DNA from: Anaerolineae bacterium
GTDB lineage: Bacteria; Chloroflexota; Anaerolineae; 4572-78; J111
DNA length: 58,784 bases
NCBI GenBank assembly: GCA_020433835.1
Contig: JAGRBY010000001.1
Location: 1 to 58,784, forward strand
Direction: 5' to 3'
The first letter of the stretch is position 1, and each line of letters opens with the position of its first letter. The notes under the pieces are model-generated. The model was not told the DNA's origin, made no database searches, and saw nothing but the letters and a program-made list of their open reading frames with translations. Made by a program: the position numbers and the translations under genes. Of the stretch, positions 51,150 to 58,784 are shown piece by piece.

Positions 51150-51512
51150 CGGGGAACCCCAACTTTCTTTCTCCTTGATGAGCCAGCGCTGCCAGGACGG
51201 TTTTTGTAACCAGGCGTAATACTCTAGGGCATTCGCTTTCAGCCGGAGGAGTACCGTCGCCGACATAATTATTCTATCGAACTCTTGGGCAGGGTAGTGA
51301 TGAATGTAGATATACTCATCCTCCGACCAGAGACCGACCAGGGTATCATCGGCCGTGGTGATAGCGTGGTTGATTTGATCTTTAGGGCTGATTTCCCCAT
51401 TGACGTAAGCAAAAACAACATCGTGCCCTTGCTGCTGCTGGTATTTTACCAGCGCAAACAGCGGATCGCGCTGATTGGATGATAACTCTATTCGCTCCTT
51501 CTTTTCAGCCAT
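51063..51512 (-). CDS. Tail-anchored membrane protein, unknown function
   Basis: A 149-aa protein. The main part is soluble (LFALVKYQQQQGHDVVFAYV; EYIYIHHYPAQEFDRIIMSA) and the end, LVSGVISVVSAVLTVLLLKM, is one membrane helix. It converges with and overlaps the holin-like gene by 87 bp; the overlapped codons encode both membrane tails. Could be a superinfection or lysogenic conversion factor, by context only. Confidence 0.6.
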   Translation of the reverse strand: MAEKKERIELSSNQRDPLFALVKYQQQQGHDVVFAYVNGEISPKDQINHAITTADDTLVGLWSEDEYIYIHHYPAQEFDRIIMSATVLLRLKANALEYYAWLQKPSWQRWLIKEKESWGSPSKNALVSGVISVVSAVLTVLLLKMLGLS

Positions 51513-51544
51513 AAAGGTATAAATTTTCTCTTGAGATCATCGTG

Positions 51545-51574
51545 AAAATCCTTGGAGGGTTATATGAAAACCAT
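51545..51574 (+). repeat. 30-bp translation-start repeat, copy 1
   Basis: Identical to 52781-52810. It includes TTGGAGGG, the ATG and the codons MKTI. The two following proteins are otherwise unrelated, so the start region itself was copied. Confidence 0.85.
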
Positions 51575-51842
51575 CAGTTTATTACTCAGCCTCGTTGCAC
51601 TGGTCGGAATGATCCTATGTCTGATCGTTATCCTGCTGTTCTACCCCCAACAGCGAGTAGCGGCGCTGCCGTTGCTGGCCCTGGTTGAGCGGTGGCGGAT
51701 GAAATCAAAAGAATTACGTGGTAGATCTGACAGGGCTACACAAGATAGTTACAAATGGATCTACTACGGCCAAGCGGCAGCCTTCTCCCTGGCTGCCAAA
51801 GAACTAGATGACTGGATTAGAACCGGGTTTGTCTCAATTTGA
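51564..51842 (+). CDS. Single-pass membrane protein, unknown function
   Basis: A 92-aa protein from ATG 51564 after GGAGGG. One long hydrophobic helix, about residues 5-28 (LLLSLVALVGMILCLIVILL), then a basic linker and KWIYYGQAAAFSLAAKELDD. Shares its start region with the gene at 52800. No family recognised; possibly a morphogenetic or exclusion protein. Confidence 0.6.
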   Translation: MKTISLLLSLVALVGMILCLIVILLFYPQQRVAALPLLALVERWRMKSKELRGRSDRATQDSYKWIYYGQAAAFSLAAKELDDWIRTGFVSI

Positions 51843-51854
51843 TGGAGATCGTTG

Positions 51855-52211
51855 TCAAGGCAAGTAACGTAACGCTTGATTTTTAATGATCTCACCTAGT
51901 ACCGCTTCAGCGATACGGATGGTAAACCCGCCCGTTCGCTCCATTGCCTTCTTGACCTTTTGCCAGTTGTCATCACTCCGGGCTGCGTCCAAGAATTCGT
52001 AGCCGTCCCAGGTTAACCGCAATCGACCGTCTCCACCTTCATCAGGTGTAATCAGACCGGCCTCGGTGAGTAGCCTTAAATGAAAATCAACTGTGGCGGC
52101 TATAGCTAACTGATCCAATAAGTCTGATTGCTCGAATTGTTCAGTTTCACCATGGGGCGTTTTCTCTAGGATTAGTAAAATATTGCGAATAAGGTCCGGG
52201 TCACGTTTCAT
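51855..52211 (-). CDS. DUF2513 family protein
   Basis: A 118-aa protein matching DUF2513: MKRDPDLIRNILLILEKTPH at the start, then LDQLAIAATVDFHLRLLTEA, LTWDGYEFLDAARSDDNWQK and a helical end. The fold looks like a winged helix that senses or regulates; the family is common in prophages and its role is unknown. Confidence 0.78.
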   Translation of the reverse strand: MKRDPDLIRNILLILEKTPHGETEQFEQSDLLDQLAIAATVDFHLRLLTEAGLITPDEGGDGRLRLTWDGYEFLDAARSDDNWQKVKKAMERTGGFTIRIAEAVLGEIIKNQALRYLP

Positions 52212-52320
52212 TCTCTTTGCCGTAGGTAAAATCCAATATGGTAATGGGGGCGCTTACCACTCTCTCTGCTTCCGCCGCCGAGCGCGGTATTTGGAGAGTT
52301 TGGGGTGAGGGAGAAGAGCC

Positions 52321-52776
52321 TTAGTCACGGCCTTCCCTTTCGCGCTTGCGTTTGGCCGCCAGCCTGGGGTGTTGAACTTCTGTGATGACAACGCCGTTTT
52401 CATCAAAATAGGGAGCGCCACCTTTGGACAAACTTGTCTTTTGGCGTATGTGGTAAATTTCAGCGCACACGGCCACATCAGCCTCGTCAATAAGTTTGGG
52501 GTAGCTCTCTTCGTCAATGATGTCGACGTAGTTATTGCGGTATACCCACTTTTCGATGGCACTGCGGGGAATAGTGTATTTCTTAGCGGCCTTGGACATC
52601 GAAATGCCCTGCCCAATGAGATCGCCATATTTTGCCTGTAAGAGCTGCTCTTTGGTTTGGGGTGCTGACATGATACGTACCTCTCCGGAGGGTGTTTTCT
52701 CAATTTCGAGTTTAACCCCTGGCGGCAGGGTAGTCAATAGGTTTTGCAAATCGACGGGTGAGAGGGTTTGAGGCAT
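52321..52776 (-). CDS. Helix-turn-helix protein (Psq-like)
   Basis: A 151-aa protein from ATG 52776 (AAGGATTT upstream). The centre, KYGDLIGQGISMSKAAKKYT then IPRSAIEKWVYRNNYVDIID, is a helix-turn-helix like those of resolvase/Psq-type or phage excisionase proteins. The N-terminus resembles a small dimerisation domain. The basic tail (KRKREREGRD) may aid DNA contact. A lysogeny or excision regulator is plausible. Confidence 0.6.
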   Translation of the reverse strand: MPQTLSPVDLQNLLTTLPPGVKLEIEKTPSGEVRIMSAPQTKEQLLQAKYGDLIGQGISMSKAAKKYTIPRSAIEKWVYRNNYVDIIDEESYPKLIDEADVAVCAEIYHIRQKTSLSKGGAPYFDENGVVITEVQHPRLAAKRKREREGRD

Positions 52777-52780
52777 AATA

Positions 52781-52810
52781 AAAATCCTTGGAGGGTTATA
52801 TGAAAACCAT
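52781..52810 (+). repeat. 30-bp translation-start repeat, copy 2
   Basis: Identical to 51545-51574; covers the ribosome site and first codons of the gene at 52800. Confidence 0.85.
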
Positions 52811-53123
52811 TGATTGGCGTACAATCGTAGCAAAATTATTTACCAAACACCCCGAAGTAAACGGGGTGGGGTTTACCAAAAGCGACAGCGAATTGGGTGT
52901 CTATTCCGACCTTGTGTTCGCCGTTTCGCCTGACTACTCCTTTATCAAGGCGTTGGTCAAGGCGATGAAGGAAGACGGGATTGATGCCTGTTCGTTTGAG
53001 ATCCCCGGCGGCGAGGTACTGATCATCAACGGGCTGCCGGTGGACGGCCCGGTCGAGGAGGTTCGCGAAAAGAGTCAGGGTACTTCTGCTTCAGTTGTTG
53101 ATAGGCATCATCCATCTTGCTAA
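52800..53123 (+). CDS. Small protein of unknown function
   Basis: A 107-aa protein from ATG 52800 (GGAGGG upstream). TIVAKLFTKHPEVNGVGFTK and LVFAVSPDYSFIKALVKAMK look like an alpha/beta fold of about 90 residues. It converges with the next gene and overlaps it by 33 bp. No family recognised. Confidence 0.58.
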   Translation: MKTIDWRTIVAKLFTKHPEVNGVGFTKSDSELGVYSDLVFAVSPDYSFIKALVKAMKEDGIDACSFEIPGGEVLIINGLPVDGPVEEVREKSQGTSASVVDRHHPSC

Positions 53124-53222
53124 ACCGATGTCTTGCAACTGCTGCCCTACTTTTTTCAGTTCCCTTGTCAGCTCAGCATGCTGAGAGCGCATGGCCTCAT
53201 AGTCTTCCAGTGTATAAGCCAT
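53091..53222 (-). CDS. 43-aa coiled-coil protein at the right end of the element
   Basis: From ATG 53222 with GGTTGG upstream: MAYTLEDYEAMRSQHAELTR then LKKVGQQLQDIGLARWMMP, one amphipathic helix. Last gene before attR. Possible excisionase-sized protein, but no helix-turn-helix is seen. Confidence 0.5.
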   Translation of the reverse strand: MAYTLEDYEAMRSQHAELTRELKKVGQQLQDIGLARWMMPINN

Positions 53223-53274
53223 TTCCAACCCTTTCACGGTTCGCCCCCACTGTGTAAGGGGCATCCCTAAAAAA

Positions 53275-53293
53275 GGCCGACCCCTGGTCGGCC
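53275..53293 (-). terminator. Element-encoded terminator for tRNA-Cys
   Basis: Perfect 8-bp stem GGCCGACC/GGTCGGCC, loop of 3, followed on the minus strand by six T. It lies 7 bp beyond the tRNA 3' end, replacing the original terminator displaced to 12405-12428. Confidence 0.88.
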
Positions 53294-53299
53294 TAAGAG

Positions 53300-53371
<72 letters not shown>

Positions 53372-53456
53372 AAAAAATATAAAATACAATTTACAGCAGC
53401 GGTTATTTTACCATATCTTCGATAGAGGTCAAGTCGCTTGTAAAAAAGCAAATACT

Positions 53457-54059
53457 ATGAATATTGTGTATGCTAACAAGATGTCATATATCAAAACTGC
53501 GCAGGAGGCGGCCCAGGCATTTACCCATGATCCCCTTTTCATAACGCTCCTGACAAATCTACCGCCTGCTGTGCGAACACAGCGTACCGTTAACTTTTTC
53601 ATTCCCTACTACCGACTGTGCTGCCGGTTGGGGTTACCGCTTCAGGTGATGGAACGTGATCACATTGTCGGTGGAACGTGCCTGTGGCCTTCCGAAACCA
53701 TCCCACTTCCACCCCGATTGATGGGTGGTGTCATTCTCGACTGTTTTCTCCGAAACCACTGTCGCTTTACCGGATTGTTTCGTTTTTTGAAGTGGTCCAA
53801 TTTTATCGAAGCGAAACATCCCGCTACGCCTCATTATTATTTGGATTGCTTGGGGATCGCTCCCGCCTGGCAGCAGAAGGGGTTAGGCTCCGCTATCCTT
53901 AATTTTGTCACCCACAAAGCCGATGTGGAACAGGTGGGCTGCTATCTAGAAAGCACTAACCCCCGAAACCTCGCTTTTTACCAACGGTTTGGCTTTCAAA
54001 TTCTCTCTCAAGAGGATGTTGTCGTGCCCACCTGGTTTTTGTGGAGAGACCCCACCTAG
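53457..54059 (+). CDS. GNAT acetyltransferase
   Basis: A 200-aa protein from ATG 53457. ERDHIVGGTCLWPSETIPLP, then YLDCLGIAPAWQQKGLGSAI, which holds the acetyl-CoA motif A (Q/R-x-x-G-x-G/A), and LESTNPRNLAFYQRFGFQIL, motif B, are clear. It is divergent from and close to tRNA-Cys. Substrate unknown; possibly an amine, antibiotic or N-terminus. Confidence 0.85.
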   Translation: MNIVYANKMSYIKTAQEAAQAFTHDPLFITLLTNLPPAVRTQRTVNFFIPYYRLCCRLGLPLQVMERDHIVGGTCLWPSETIPLPPRLMGGVILDCFLRNHCRFTGLFRFLKWSNFIEAKHPATPHYYLDCLGIAPAWQQKGLGSAILNFVTHKADVEQVGCYLESTNPRNLAFYQRFGFQILSQEDVVVPTWFLWRDPT

Positions 54060-54072
54060 TTTTGAGACAAAG

Positions 54073-54138
54073 CTTACGCAGTTATAAAGGTGACAGTCAC
54101 CTGGACGCCCTAAACCGACCAATAAGTGACTGTCACCT
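54073..54138. repeat. REP-like palindrome, copy 1
   Basis: CTTACGCAGTTATAAAGG, then two GTGAC-N-GTCAC palindromes (54090-54100 and 54126-54136) around a 25-bp loop. It matches 57316-57364 in inverted orientation. The pair flanks the MBL and peroxidase genes. Confidence 0.7.
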
Positions 54139-54172
54139 GATTTTTGTCATTATCAGGATAGAGGAGAAACCC

Positions 54173-55150
54173 ATGAAACTCGAACAGGTCAGCAACCACT
54201 GTTACGCCGTGATTAATGAAAAGAACCGGCTGGGCGATGCCAACTCCGGGCTGATCAACCTGGGCGGCGGCGTGGTCATCGACACCCAATTCGATCTGCC
54301 CCATGCCCGGCAGATGATCGAAAAGTTTAGCACCGTCTGGGCGGCCATGCCGGCGCAGGTGATAAATACCCACGAGGACGCCGACCACGTGTTAGGTAAC
54401 CAGTTATTTACCGGCGCAGAGATCATCGCCCACCAATCCGTTCCAGACCGCATGCAAGAAGTTGCCGACCCGGCCGAGATCAAGCTGCTGCTGTGGGCCA
54501 TCCGCTTTGCGCCGGTGCGCGGCATCCTCAAATTGGTTTACCCCGGCGTGCTGGCGCTAGGCCGCCAGATGGCCGAAGATTTCAACTTTGACGACATCAA
54601 GCTAACCTTGCCCACCACGCTTTTTGAAGACCGCCATCAGTTGAACCTGGACGGCACCGAAGTTCAGCTTATTCATGTGGGGCCGGGCCATCAGATGGGC
54701 GATACCCTCATCTATGTACCGGACGAAAAAGTGCTGTTCGCCGGCGATGTCGTCTTTCGGGCCTGCACGCCGATAGGTTGGACCGGCACCTACGACAACT
54801 GGTACAAAACCCTCGACCTAATCGCCGAGCTAAACCCGGCTGTGGTCGTGCCGGGCCACGGCCCCATAACCGACGTCAGTGGTGTACGGGAGATGAAATC
54901 CTATCTGCAATACGTGCGCGAGCTGGCCAAAACGTTCTTCGACAACGGCTACTCGTCCGTGGAAGCGGCGAGCAAGATCGATATCGGCCCCTACGCCAAC
55001 TGGTCCGCTCCGGCCCGGCTGTGGCTCAACGTCGAACGCGCCTATCGCGAATTTCGGGGCGAGCCAGCCGACGCTCCGTGGGATCGCAAGAAAGCCTTTA
55101 CTATCGCCCTCAAAATCGCCAAAGCCCAGGGCTTCCGCCTCGAATTTTAA
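54173..55150 (+). CDS. MBL-fold metallohydrolase
   Basis: A 325-aa protein from ATG 54173 with GAGGAG upstream. NTHEDADHVLGNQLF is the H-x-[ED]-x-D-H metal site, IHVGPGHQMGDTLIYVPDEK and LFAGDVVFR the next ligands, and VVPGHGPITD a later His. No signal peptide. Likely a hydrolase of lactone, thioester or similar; not obviously a beta-lactamase. 374 bp separate it from the peroxidase. Confidence 0.85.
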   Translation: MKLEQVSNHCYAVINEKNRLGDANSGLINLGGGVVIDTQFDLPHARQMIEKFSTVWAAMPAQVINTHEDADHVLGNQLFTGAEIIAHQSVPDRMQEVADPAEIKLLLWAIRFAPVRGILKLVYPGVLALGRQMAEDFNFDDIKLTLPTTLFEDRHQLNLDGTEVQLIHVGPGHQMGDTLIYVPDEKVLFAGDVVFRACTPIGWTGTYDNWYKTLDLIAELNPAVVVPGHGPITDVSGVREMKSYLQYVRELAKTFFDNGYSSVEAASKIDIGPYANWSAPARLWLNVERAYREFRGEPADAPWDRKKAFTIALKIAKAQGFRLEF

Positions 55151-55524
55151 CCGTAAGCACCGTGCGTAAAAGTGCACGCCACAGCAAAAGATTTACCACA
55201 GAGTCCGCCAAGAAGGCTCACAATTTGAGTTCAGATAATTAGTAAATAGTATTGGTAAGGGTTATTCAATCTCCAGTCTCCAATTACCAGTTACCAATTA
55301 CAGATTACCCGACAGAATTGGTAAGTTAATTAATACGCATTCCTTAGTGGTAAACGCTTAGCCTTCGCCTCAGCCTTAGCCTGAGTTAGCTACAGCCATA
55401 AAAGCAAAGCCGCCTACTCCCCACCCCTCACATTGAGCGAAAACTGAGACAGTTTTGAGTGCCATCCTCTACACTGAGCACGAAAAAGATACAAATCGTT
55501 TCTTACCCAAAGGGAGATGCTCTC
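55151..55524. other. Intergenic stretch before the peroxidase
   Basis: AT-rich simple sequence near 55265-55310 (CCAATTACCAGTTACC-type) and a short stem AAAACTG/CAGTTTT near 55439. No gene supported; probably the peroxidase promoter region. Confidence 0.4.
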
Positions 55525-57123
55525 ATGTTAAAACATATTAGTCATACCACCGGTGTTGAAGACGCCGAAGAAATTTCGTTTAATACCCCGTTCGGCTACA
55601 TGTTCTCTGAGTTGGCCGGCTCGGATGATTGCAAGCTGCCGGTCGGCTTTCCGACCATCCGGGCGTTGCGTCAGCTGGGGGCCGCGATGGCCGACCCCGG
55701 CCAGCCGAACAATCCTCAGGCTGGGCAGTTCGACTCCACCATTCCGGCGGTCTTTACGTACTTAGGCCAATTTATCGATCACGATATTACGGCCCGCACC
55801 GACCGCGACGATGGGCTGAATGCCATTGCTGACAAAGACGGCAAGGACCACAAATTTACGCCGCTGGCCCCGGCTGATGTCATCCGAACGCTAAAGAATG
55901 GCCGCCGCCCGCAGTATGATTTAGACAGCGTATATGGCGACGGCCCCAACCTGATCGGCAAAAATATTCCGGGTGCCGACACCTCGGCCGGCTGCCTTTA
56001 CAACGATGATTACACCCTGAAAGTTCAGCGTAACGGCAATGTTGACTTGCCGCGCGAAGGCCGCAAAGCCTTAATTGCCGATATGCGCAACGACGAAAAT
56101 GTGATGATCAACCAACTACACGCCGCCTTTTTGGTCTTTCACAACCACGTGGCCGCTAACCTGGACATCAGCTTAAGCAACCAGAGCCGCTACATTACCG
56201 CCCGGCGGCTGGTGCGCTGGGCCTACCAGTATGTGATTATCAACGATTATCTCAAGCATGTGTGTGATCCCCACGTTGTTAATGACGTGCTCGAAAACGG
56301 CCCGCGCTTCTTTGGTCCGCGCGTTAGCGGCGGCCCGCTGGCAATGCCGCTTGAATTTTCGGTAGCTGGTTTTCGCTTCGGCCACTCGATGATCCGCCCC
56401 TTCTACCGCCTCAACGAGATGAGCCAGGCCGTTGAAATCAACAAGCTCATCGATGTTTCCCAAGCAGAGCGACGCATCGGGAATGATCTGTTGGTCCTTG
56501 GTCCCAAAAACCAATACAAACTCAAGCCGGAATTCTCGGTCGATTGGCAAAACTTTGCTCAGTTCGAACACAACACGCCCCAAAAGGCCCGCCGCATCGA
56601 CCCTCTACTGGCCCAGGGTTTGCTCAACTTGCCGATTAAAAACGTTATGCCCCCGGCGGTTTTAACCCATCTGGCCCAGCGCAACCTGCTGCGCGGTTAC
56701 TTGCTCAGTCTCCCCACCGGCCAGGCCGTGGCGGCAGCTATGGGCGTGGTGCCGCTCACCTGGCGCGAACTGACCGCGGGCGAGCCGGAAGCGGTGCACG
56801 AAGCCTTTGCCGTGGGTGGTTTCGGCCAGCGCACGCCACTGTGGTACTACATCCTCAAAGAAGCCTCGGTGCAAAAAGACGGGCGCAGCCTGGGTGTGGT
56901 CGGCAGCCGCATTGTAGCCGAAACGTTAATTGGGTTGGCGAAAGAAGATCCCATCAGCTACCTCAACAACACTCACAACTCGGCGGTAGCAAAGGATTAT
57001 TACGGCAACCCGAACGGCATCGACATCGGCAACAACGTCACCATCAAAACCATTGCCGATATCCTGCGTATCTCCACCAATCGGGTTAAAAATGGCTATG
57101 CTGCGATTAAGGTTACAGCCTAA
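55525..57123 (+). CDS. Animal-type heme peroxidase
   Basis: A 532-aa protein from ATG 55525 (AAGGGAG upstream). FTYLGQFIDHDITARTDRDD gives the distal histidine motif (FIDHD) near residue 90; LHAAFLVFHNHVAANLDISL near 205 and FRFGHSMIRPFYRLNEM near 290 supply the proximal side. This is the myeloperoxidase/peroxinectin superfamily, found in some bacteria. No signal peptide is seen, so it may act inside the cell or be exported unusually. Downstream lies a strong hairpin. Confidence 0.88.
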   Translation: MLKHISHTTGVEDAEEISFNTPFGYMFSELAGSDDCKLPVGFPTIRALRQLGAAMADPGQPNNPQAGQFDSTIPAVFTYLGQFIDHDITARTDRDDGLNAIADKDGKDHKFTPLAPADVIRTLKNGRRPQYDLDSVYGDGPNLIGKNIPGADTSAGCLYNDDYTLKVQRNGNVDLPREGRKALIADMRNDENVMINQLHAAFLVFHNHVAANLDISLSNQSRYITARRLVRWAYQYVIINDYLKHVCDPHVVNDVLENGPRFFGPRVSGGPLAMPLEFSVAGFRFGHSMIRPFYRLNEMSQAVEINKLIDVSQAERRIGNDLLVLGPKNQYKLKPEFSVDWQNFAQFEHNTPQKARRIDPLLAQGLLNLPIKNVMPPAVLTHLAQRNLLRGYLLSLPTGQAVAAAMGVVPLTWRELTAGEPEAVHEAFAVGGFGQRTPLWYYILKEASVQKDGRSLGVVGSRIVAETLIGLAKEDPISYLNNTHNSAVAKDYYGNPNGIDIGNNVTIKTIADILRISTNRVKNGYAAIKVTA

Positions 57124-57234
57124 TAATCTCCTCTGAAAATAGCAGTTAGCAGATAGCTGATAGCCGCTAGCAAAAGATTTTCATTCTCGTTGCTGTTGCG
57201 CAGCTTCTGTCGCACTCCCTTGAAAACAGCTTGT

Positions 57235-57260
57235 GTAGGGCAAACTTAAGTTTGCCCTAC
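57235..57260. repeat. 26-bp perfect palindrome
   Basis: GTAGGGCAAACTT followed by its exact complement AAGTTTGCCCTAC. A hairpin of a type seen as dispersed repeats in many genomes. Lies after the peroxidase gene. Confidence 0.8.
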
Positions 57261-57315
57261 GGATGTTTTCATTGTCGCTGTCGTCTCATTTGAGACTGGT
57301 GGACTCCCTCGAAAT

Positions 57316-57364
57316 AAAAAAGGTGACCGTCACGACGTGACGGTCACCTTTTTAACTGCGTAAG
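57316..57364. repeat. REP-like palindrome, copy 2, also a terminator
   Basis: Stem AAAAAAGGTGACCGTCAC / GTGACGGTCACCTTTTT with loop GAC, then AACTGCGTAAG; the inverse of copy 1 at 54073-54138. Five T follow on the plus strand, so it can end the peroxidase transcript. Confidence 0.8.
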
Positions 57365-57442
57365 ACTTGACAACGAAGAAACTAAAACAGTGTGTTCCTG
57401 GGTATATCTGCCCCGATCACCTACGCTGACCAGGTTCTCGCA

Positions 57443-58312
57443 TCAAAGCGGGAGAGAATTAACTTTAACCGCTGTGCTCCCGTTGGTGGTGGTACTGCCG
57501 TTGGTGGTGGTACTGCTGCCGTTAGAAGATGCAACCTCACCGCTATTCGTCTCGGTGCTGTCGACCACCGGCGCACTATTTGCGTCGCTGTCGGTCGGGT
57601 TGCTGTCCTCGGCGGCGGTATCGCGACGCTGCTGGCGAACAACATCATAGCCCCATTCTCGCAGGCCGGGAGCCAGCTCAAAGTTGTAATCGCGACCCAC
57701 AATATGGTGCAGGGCCAACTGTAACTGGTTAAAAAGCGCTTCGATAACGGTGCTAAGTTCCACCTGACTCTGCATGCGTTTTGCTTGACCCGAATCACGA
57801 GCTGCTTTGTTTTTTCGCAGCGCATCATGCAGCGTAATAACATCCTCTAATGGCGGCAGCGTAAATTGCTCTTCGGGCGGGCGGCTTTGCTCTTTTTTGA
57901 TGTACGCAGCCAGAACGTCAAGCCGCTCATTACGACCATACGGTTTTTGGATATTGCCTGTCTTTTGCCGTACAGCAAAACCCCACTCTTTAGCAACCTC
58001 TAAGTTGCGTAAGAAAGCCGCATTCAAGGTGGCGATAATTTGGTTGATGGTATTATTCAATTGTTCGTCTAAGCGTTTAATGGCTTCCGAAGCACTGGTG
58101 CGCTGGTTTTCACTACTGCTGTTCATAGTATCCAGTGACCGGGCTTGGACCAACAGTTGTTTGATTGTGTTGGTGTACGGCGTACGCTGCTCCACCGGCA
58201 GCGACTCTTCATGGACTACAAAGGTATCGCCTTGAGCCATAACTTTAGAGTTTTGGTGCTTGGAAGGGGAACGAAGTTTATGGGCTTGCGTTTCAAATCG
58301 AAGTGTTGGCAT
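57443..58312 (-). CDS. Helical protein with internal duplication, unknown function
   Basis: A 289-aa protein from ATG 58312, preceded by AAAGGAG. Two related segments end in LEVAKEWGFAVRQK and LAPGLREWGYDVVRQQ, suggesting an internal duplication of a helical unit. The C-terminus (SSNGSSTTTNGSTTTNGS) is low-complexity, from 18-bp DNA repeats at 57.48-57.53 kb. No family recognised. It converges with the peroxidase gene. Confidence 0.68.
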   Translation of the reverse strand: MPTLRFETQAHKLRSPSKHQNSKVMAQGDTFVVHEESLPVEQRTPYTNTIKQLLVQARSLDTMNSSSENQRTSASEAIKRLDEQLNNTINQIIATLNAAFLRNLEVAKEWGFAVRQKTGNIQKPYGRNERLDVLAAYIKKEQSRPPEEQFTLPPLEDVITLHDALRKNKAARDSGQAKRMQSQVELSTVIEALFNQLQLALHHIVGRDYNFELAPGLREWGYDVVRQQRRDTAAEDSNPTDSDANSAPVVDSTETNSGEVASSNGSSTTTNGSTTTNGSTAVKVNSLPL

Positions 58313-58596
58313 ACAAAATTCTCCTTTACAGATACAAGGTTTGATAAAGTGTGTGAAAAATGAGGTAAAGCTATGGGGTTACAAACAGATGCAGAAAGCA
58401 AGACAACGTTGAATTGAGGAGATAACTTCCAGATACAACTATGGGATATCGTGTTAAAGAACTATAAACCTATAAACTTATAAACAAGTATATTCGATCT
58501 TTTTATAAAATGCACGTCGCCATTTAAAATTTGTTAGAAAAATTAGCGTTGCCACTTCCAAACCATGGAGTAGGGAGTAAGGGGGCAATCTATTTT

Positions 58597-58784
58597 CTGC
58601 CGGAAACCCCTTGCCGCATGCTGCAACACCCTTTTCAACTGCCGGAAGGGGCATGTTTCATGCTGCAACACCCTTTTCAACTGCCGGAAGGGGCATGTTT
58701 CATGCTGCAAGTCCTTTTTAGCTGCCGGAAGGGACATGTTTCATGCGGCAAGCCCTTTTTAACTGCCGGAAGGGACATGTTTCA
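58597..58784. repeat. 41-42-bp tandem repeat running off the window
   Basis: Units begin CTGCCGGAA at 58597, 58639, 58681, 58722 and 58763 (last one cut). Unit 1 differs most; units 2-4 share GGGRCATGTTTCATG. No spacers of unique sequence, so not a CRISPR array. Possibly a variable tandem repeat. Confidence 0.9.

Noticed and set aside
52254..52703. Second minus-strand frame overlapping the Psq-like gene
   Set aside because: Composition is poor and it lacks a ribosome site; the 52321-52776 frame has a helix-turn-helix and a start signal.
58597..58784. CRISPR-like array
   Set aside because: Units are contiguous with no unique spacers, and no cas gene is near.

Overview
The window is a bacterial chromosome segment carrying one complete integrated tailed-phage element. 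The host is probably a Chloroflexota-type environmental bacterium. That is only an inference, from gene style (glycosyltransferase-sulfotransferase fusions, CRTAC1-like FG-GAP protein, bacterial animal-type heme peroxidase) and mixed moderate-to-high GC; no rRNA or marker protein fixes the lineage.

Left chromosomal arm (1-12,433, all genes on the minus strand). This is a surface-glycan and sulfation cluster: a sulfotransferase cut by the window edge, a Tat/lipoprotein sulfatase, a sulfotransferase, two glycosyltransferase-sulfotransferase fusions (one with a decayed glycosyltransferase active site), an FG-GAP/ASPIC protein and a stand-alone glycosyltransferase. A 1.2-kb gene-poor stretch and an ABC exporter follow.

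Integrated element (12,434-53,341; 40,866 bp as a circle). It lies between perfect 42-bp direct repeats derived from the 3' half of tRNA-Cys(GCA). A tyrosine integrase sits 12 bp inside attL. A plus-strand early region (13.6-25.9 kb) starts at a perfect consensus promoter embedded in a 14-bp-arm palindromic operator. It encodes a DnaQ-type exonuclease, many small zinc-ribbon proteins, a membrane-anchored FtsK/HerA-like ATPase, a WGR protein and a 1007-aa TOPRIM primase-helicase. A 333-bp structure follows, with 106-bp inverted arms and ten AAGTGTCA iterons, the best candidate replication origin. The late genes run on the minus strand from about 49.8 kb down to 25.9 kb: a small regulator, unknown proteins, a second recombinase, membrane proteins, a Dam-type methylase, terminase, portal, head morphogenesis, protease-scaffold, capsid, connectors, major tail protein, frameshifted tail chaperones, tape measure, tail tip and fibres. 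The architecture is that of a siphovirus. The right end (48.7-53.2 kb) holds small regulators (LuxR-like helix-turn-helix, ribbon-helix-helix, DUF2513) and membrane proteins. No endolysin and no CI-type repressor could be recognised.

Right chromosomal arm (53,342-58,784). The tRNA-Cys gene is kept whole at attR and has been given an element-encoded terminator. Beyond it lie a GNAT acetyltransferase, an MBL-fold hydrolase and an animal-type heme peroxidase (the last two flanked by inverted copies of a REP-like palindrome), a coiled-coil protein of unknown role, and a 41-42-bp tandem repeat that runs off the edge.
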